A DNA stretch of 51,615 nt, taken from assembly GCA_022776445.1 (NCBI GenBank), contig JALFHZ010000037.1, positions 1-51,615 on the forward strand. Reading direction: 5' to 3'. A program made the position numbers and the translations under genes. The stretch comes from Lachnospiraceae bacterium. Its GTDB lineage: Bacteria > Bacillota > Clostridia > Lachnospirales > Lachnospiraceae. Below, piece by piece: positions 50,368-51,615 of this stretch; position 1 is the stretch's first letter; each line of letters starts with the position of its first letter. The notes under the pieces are model-generated. The model worked only from the letters and a program-made list of their open reading frames with translations. It was not told where the DNA came from and did not search any database.

Positions 50368-50712
50368 TCACTTCGATTCTCTTAAAATGTTATGCAGTCC
50401 GCAAAGGTGCAAAAATGCACGTTCAATCGTTTTGTATTCTGCTTCTTTTGCCGCAGCTCTCGCTACAACGACGATGTCCAATCCTGTCTCCAGTGATTCC
50501 TGATTCAAACGGAAACTTTCCCGGATGAGACGAGTCAGGTGATGTCTCACCACACTGTTTCCTACTTTTTTACTGACGGAAATACCGATACGCCTTCCCA
50601 TATCGTCTGTCCGTCTTACATATATAACCAACTGTCTGTTGGCATAGGATTTCTCAGTACGGTAAATATTCTGGAAATCTGAATTTTTCTTGATACTTGG
50701 AAATCTTTTCAT
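50368..50712 (-). CDS. rnpA: Ribonuclease P protein component
   Basis: [28 protein letters not shown]. Confidence 0.95.
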   Translation of the reverse strand: MKRFPSIKKNSDFQNIYRTEKSYANRQLVIYVRRTDDMGRRIGISVSKKVGNSVVRHHLTRLIRESFRLNQESLETGLDIVVVARAAAKEAEYKTIERAFLHLCGLHNILRESK

Positions 50713-50840
50713 CTTAATAACCGCCTTGATTGATCACGGGCATTCTCCCTATGTTTAAAAATACATCTGCAAAAAATCATGCAGGCATGATTTTTGCTTC
50801 TTTATTTTTAAACGCGCTGCTCATTACTTACGTGAAAAAA

Positions 50841-50873
50841 AAGGTCACAAATCTTTGTTGAATTTGTGACCTT
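50841..50873. terminator. Hairpin downstream of rpmH
   Basis: AAGGTCACAAAT-loop-ATTTGTGACCTT. Confidence 0.6.
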
Positions 50874-50879
50874 GGTTCA

Positions 50880-51014
50880 TTAAGCTGATAATTTCGCTCT
50901 GCCTTTAGCTCTTCTTGCTGCTAATACTTTTCTTCCACCTGGAGTACTCATTCTAGCTCTGAAACCATGAACTTTAGATCTCTGTCTGTTCTTTGGCTGG
51001 AAAGTCATTTTCAT
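50880..51014 (-). CDS. rpmH: 50S ribosomal protein L34 (44 aa, missing from the supplied ORF track)
   Basis: [44 protein letters not shown]. Confidence 0.97.
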   Translation of the reverse strand: MKMTFQPKNRQRSKVHGFRARMSTPGGRKVLAARRAKGRAKLSA

Positions 51015-51205
51015 ATCGCGGCACCTCCTCTTATAATAGCATATCTGGTAAACACATTCCGACTATTTTAATTAAACATCTTCTCAATTATAATGAAAAT
51101 AAAAGGCTTCGTCAAGCTTTTTCTAAAAAAATGGAGCAGTAAAATTACTGCTCCTATAACATGTATGTATCAAAAAAATATTATACTATATTTAGTAGTA
51201 ATCAT

Positions 51206-51615
51206 TCATTCTCCAACAAAACGAATCAGCGCTTTCCCAATGAAAGCCACAAGAATTGCAGCCGCAATCGCCTCCGGAATACCGGACGCCGTAATGGTTC
51301 CCATAATCAATCCCCATACTGCATCGATTGCCACGCTTTTCACAGAAGCATATTCCTGTGCCAGTAAAATATAAATACTTCCCATTACAAAGATAGTATT
51401 GGTCATAGATCCGATAAAACCGGTGACCGGAAGTGCAATCAGCTGATTCATGCTGCACTTCTTCAGTAAAATCCATACCCACCCTGCGACTACGCCTATC
51501 ATAATACGACATCCAAAAGCAATCCAGATCGCTTTCACCACACCGGAAAGACCGGTCATGCTCATAAATGGGGAAAACGCAAATGACAGCAATGTCGGTG
51601 CCATGGTATTACTGA
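51206..51615 (-). CDS. ECF transporter S component-like membrane protein (5' end outside window)
   Basis: IDAVWGLIMGTITASGIPEAIAAAILVAFIGKALIRF typical of ECF S components; frame stays open to the window edge. Confidence 0.7.
   Translation of the reverse strand, partial: SNTMAPTLLSFAFSPFMSMTGLSGVVKAIWIAFGCRIMIGVVAGWVWILLKKCSMNQLIALPVTGFIGSMTNTIFVMGSIYILLAQEYASVKSVAIDAVWGLIMGTITASGIPEAIAAAILVAFIGKALIRFVGE

Overview
The window reads as a low-to-mid GC Firmicutes chromosome, most likely Lachnospiraceae/Clostridia. This is inferred from gene content and protein style; I ran no searches. From left to right it contains: (i) a tandem array of 125-bp tRNA-Arg(CCU)-like 5' modules, each with an internal sigma70-type promoter; (ii) an ~10 kb catabolic locus of unusual composition (M24-fold protein lacking the usual metal-ligand motif, KDPG/KHG aldolase fused to a VOC domain, TRAP permease and TAXI binding protein, flavin reductase, FCD-GntR, D-2-hydroxyacid dehydrogenase, AroQ-like protein with altered active-site motifs, KduD-like SDR, IolB/KduI-like isomerase), with the same AT-rich palindrome near both outer promoters; (iii) kdpDE without kdpFABC, and gdhA with a candidate leader attenuator; (iv) two ABC-F genes, purC, aspA, DMT and MATE transporters; (v) a head-to-head junction of a truncated PTS EIIC and a truncated mannonate-dehydratase-like gene; (vi) a polar amino acid ABC transporter, a split chromate transporter and adhE; (vii) transposon and group II intron debris; (viii) the origin-proximal block DUF4446-parB-parA-(2 parS)-rsmG-mnmG-mnmE-jag-yidC-yidD-rnpA-rpmH, with a degenerate group II intron inserted and no dnaA next to rpmH. 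The best candidates for undescribed biology are the catabolic locus and the tRNA-like array.
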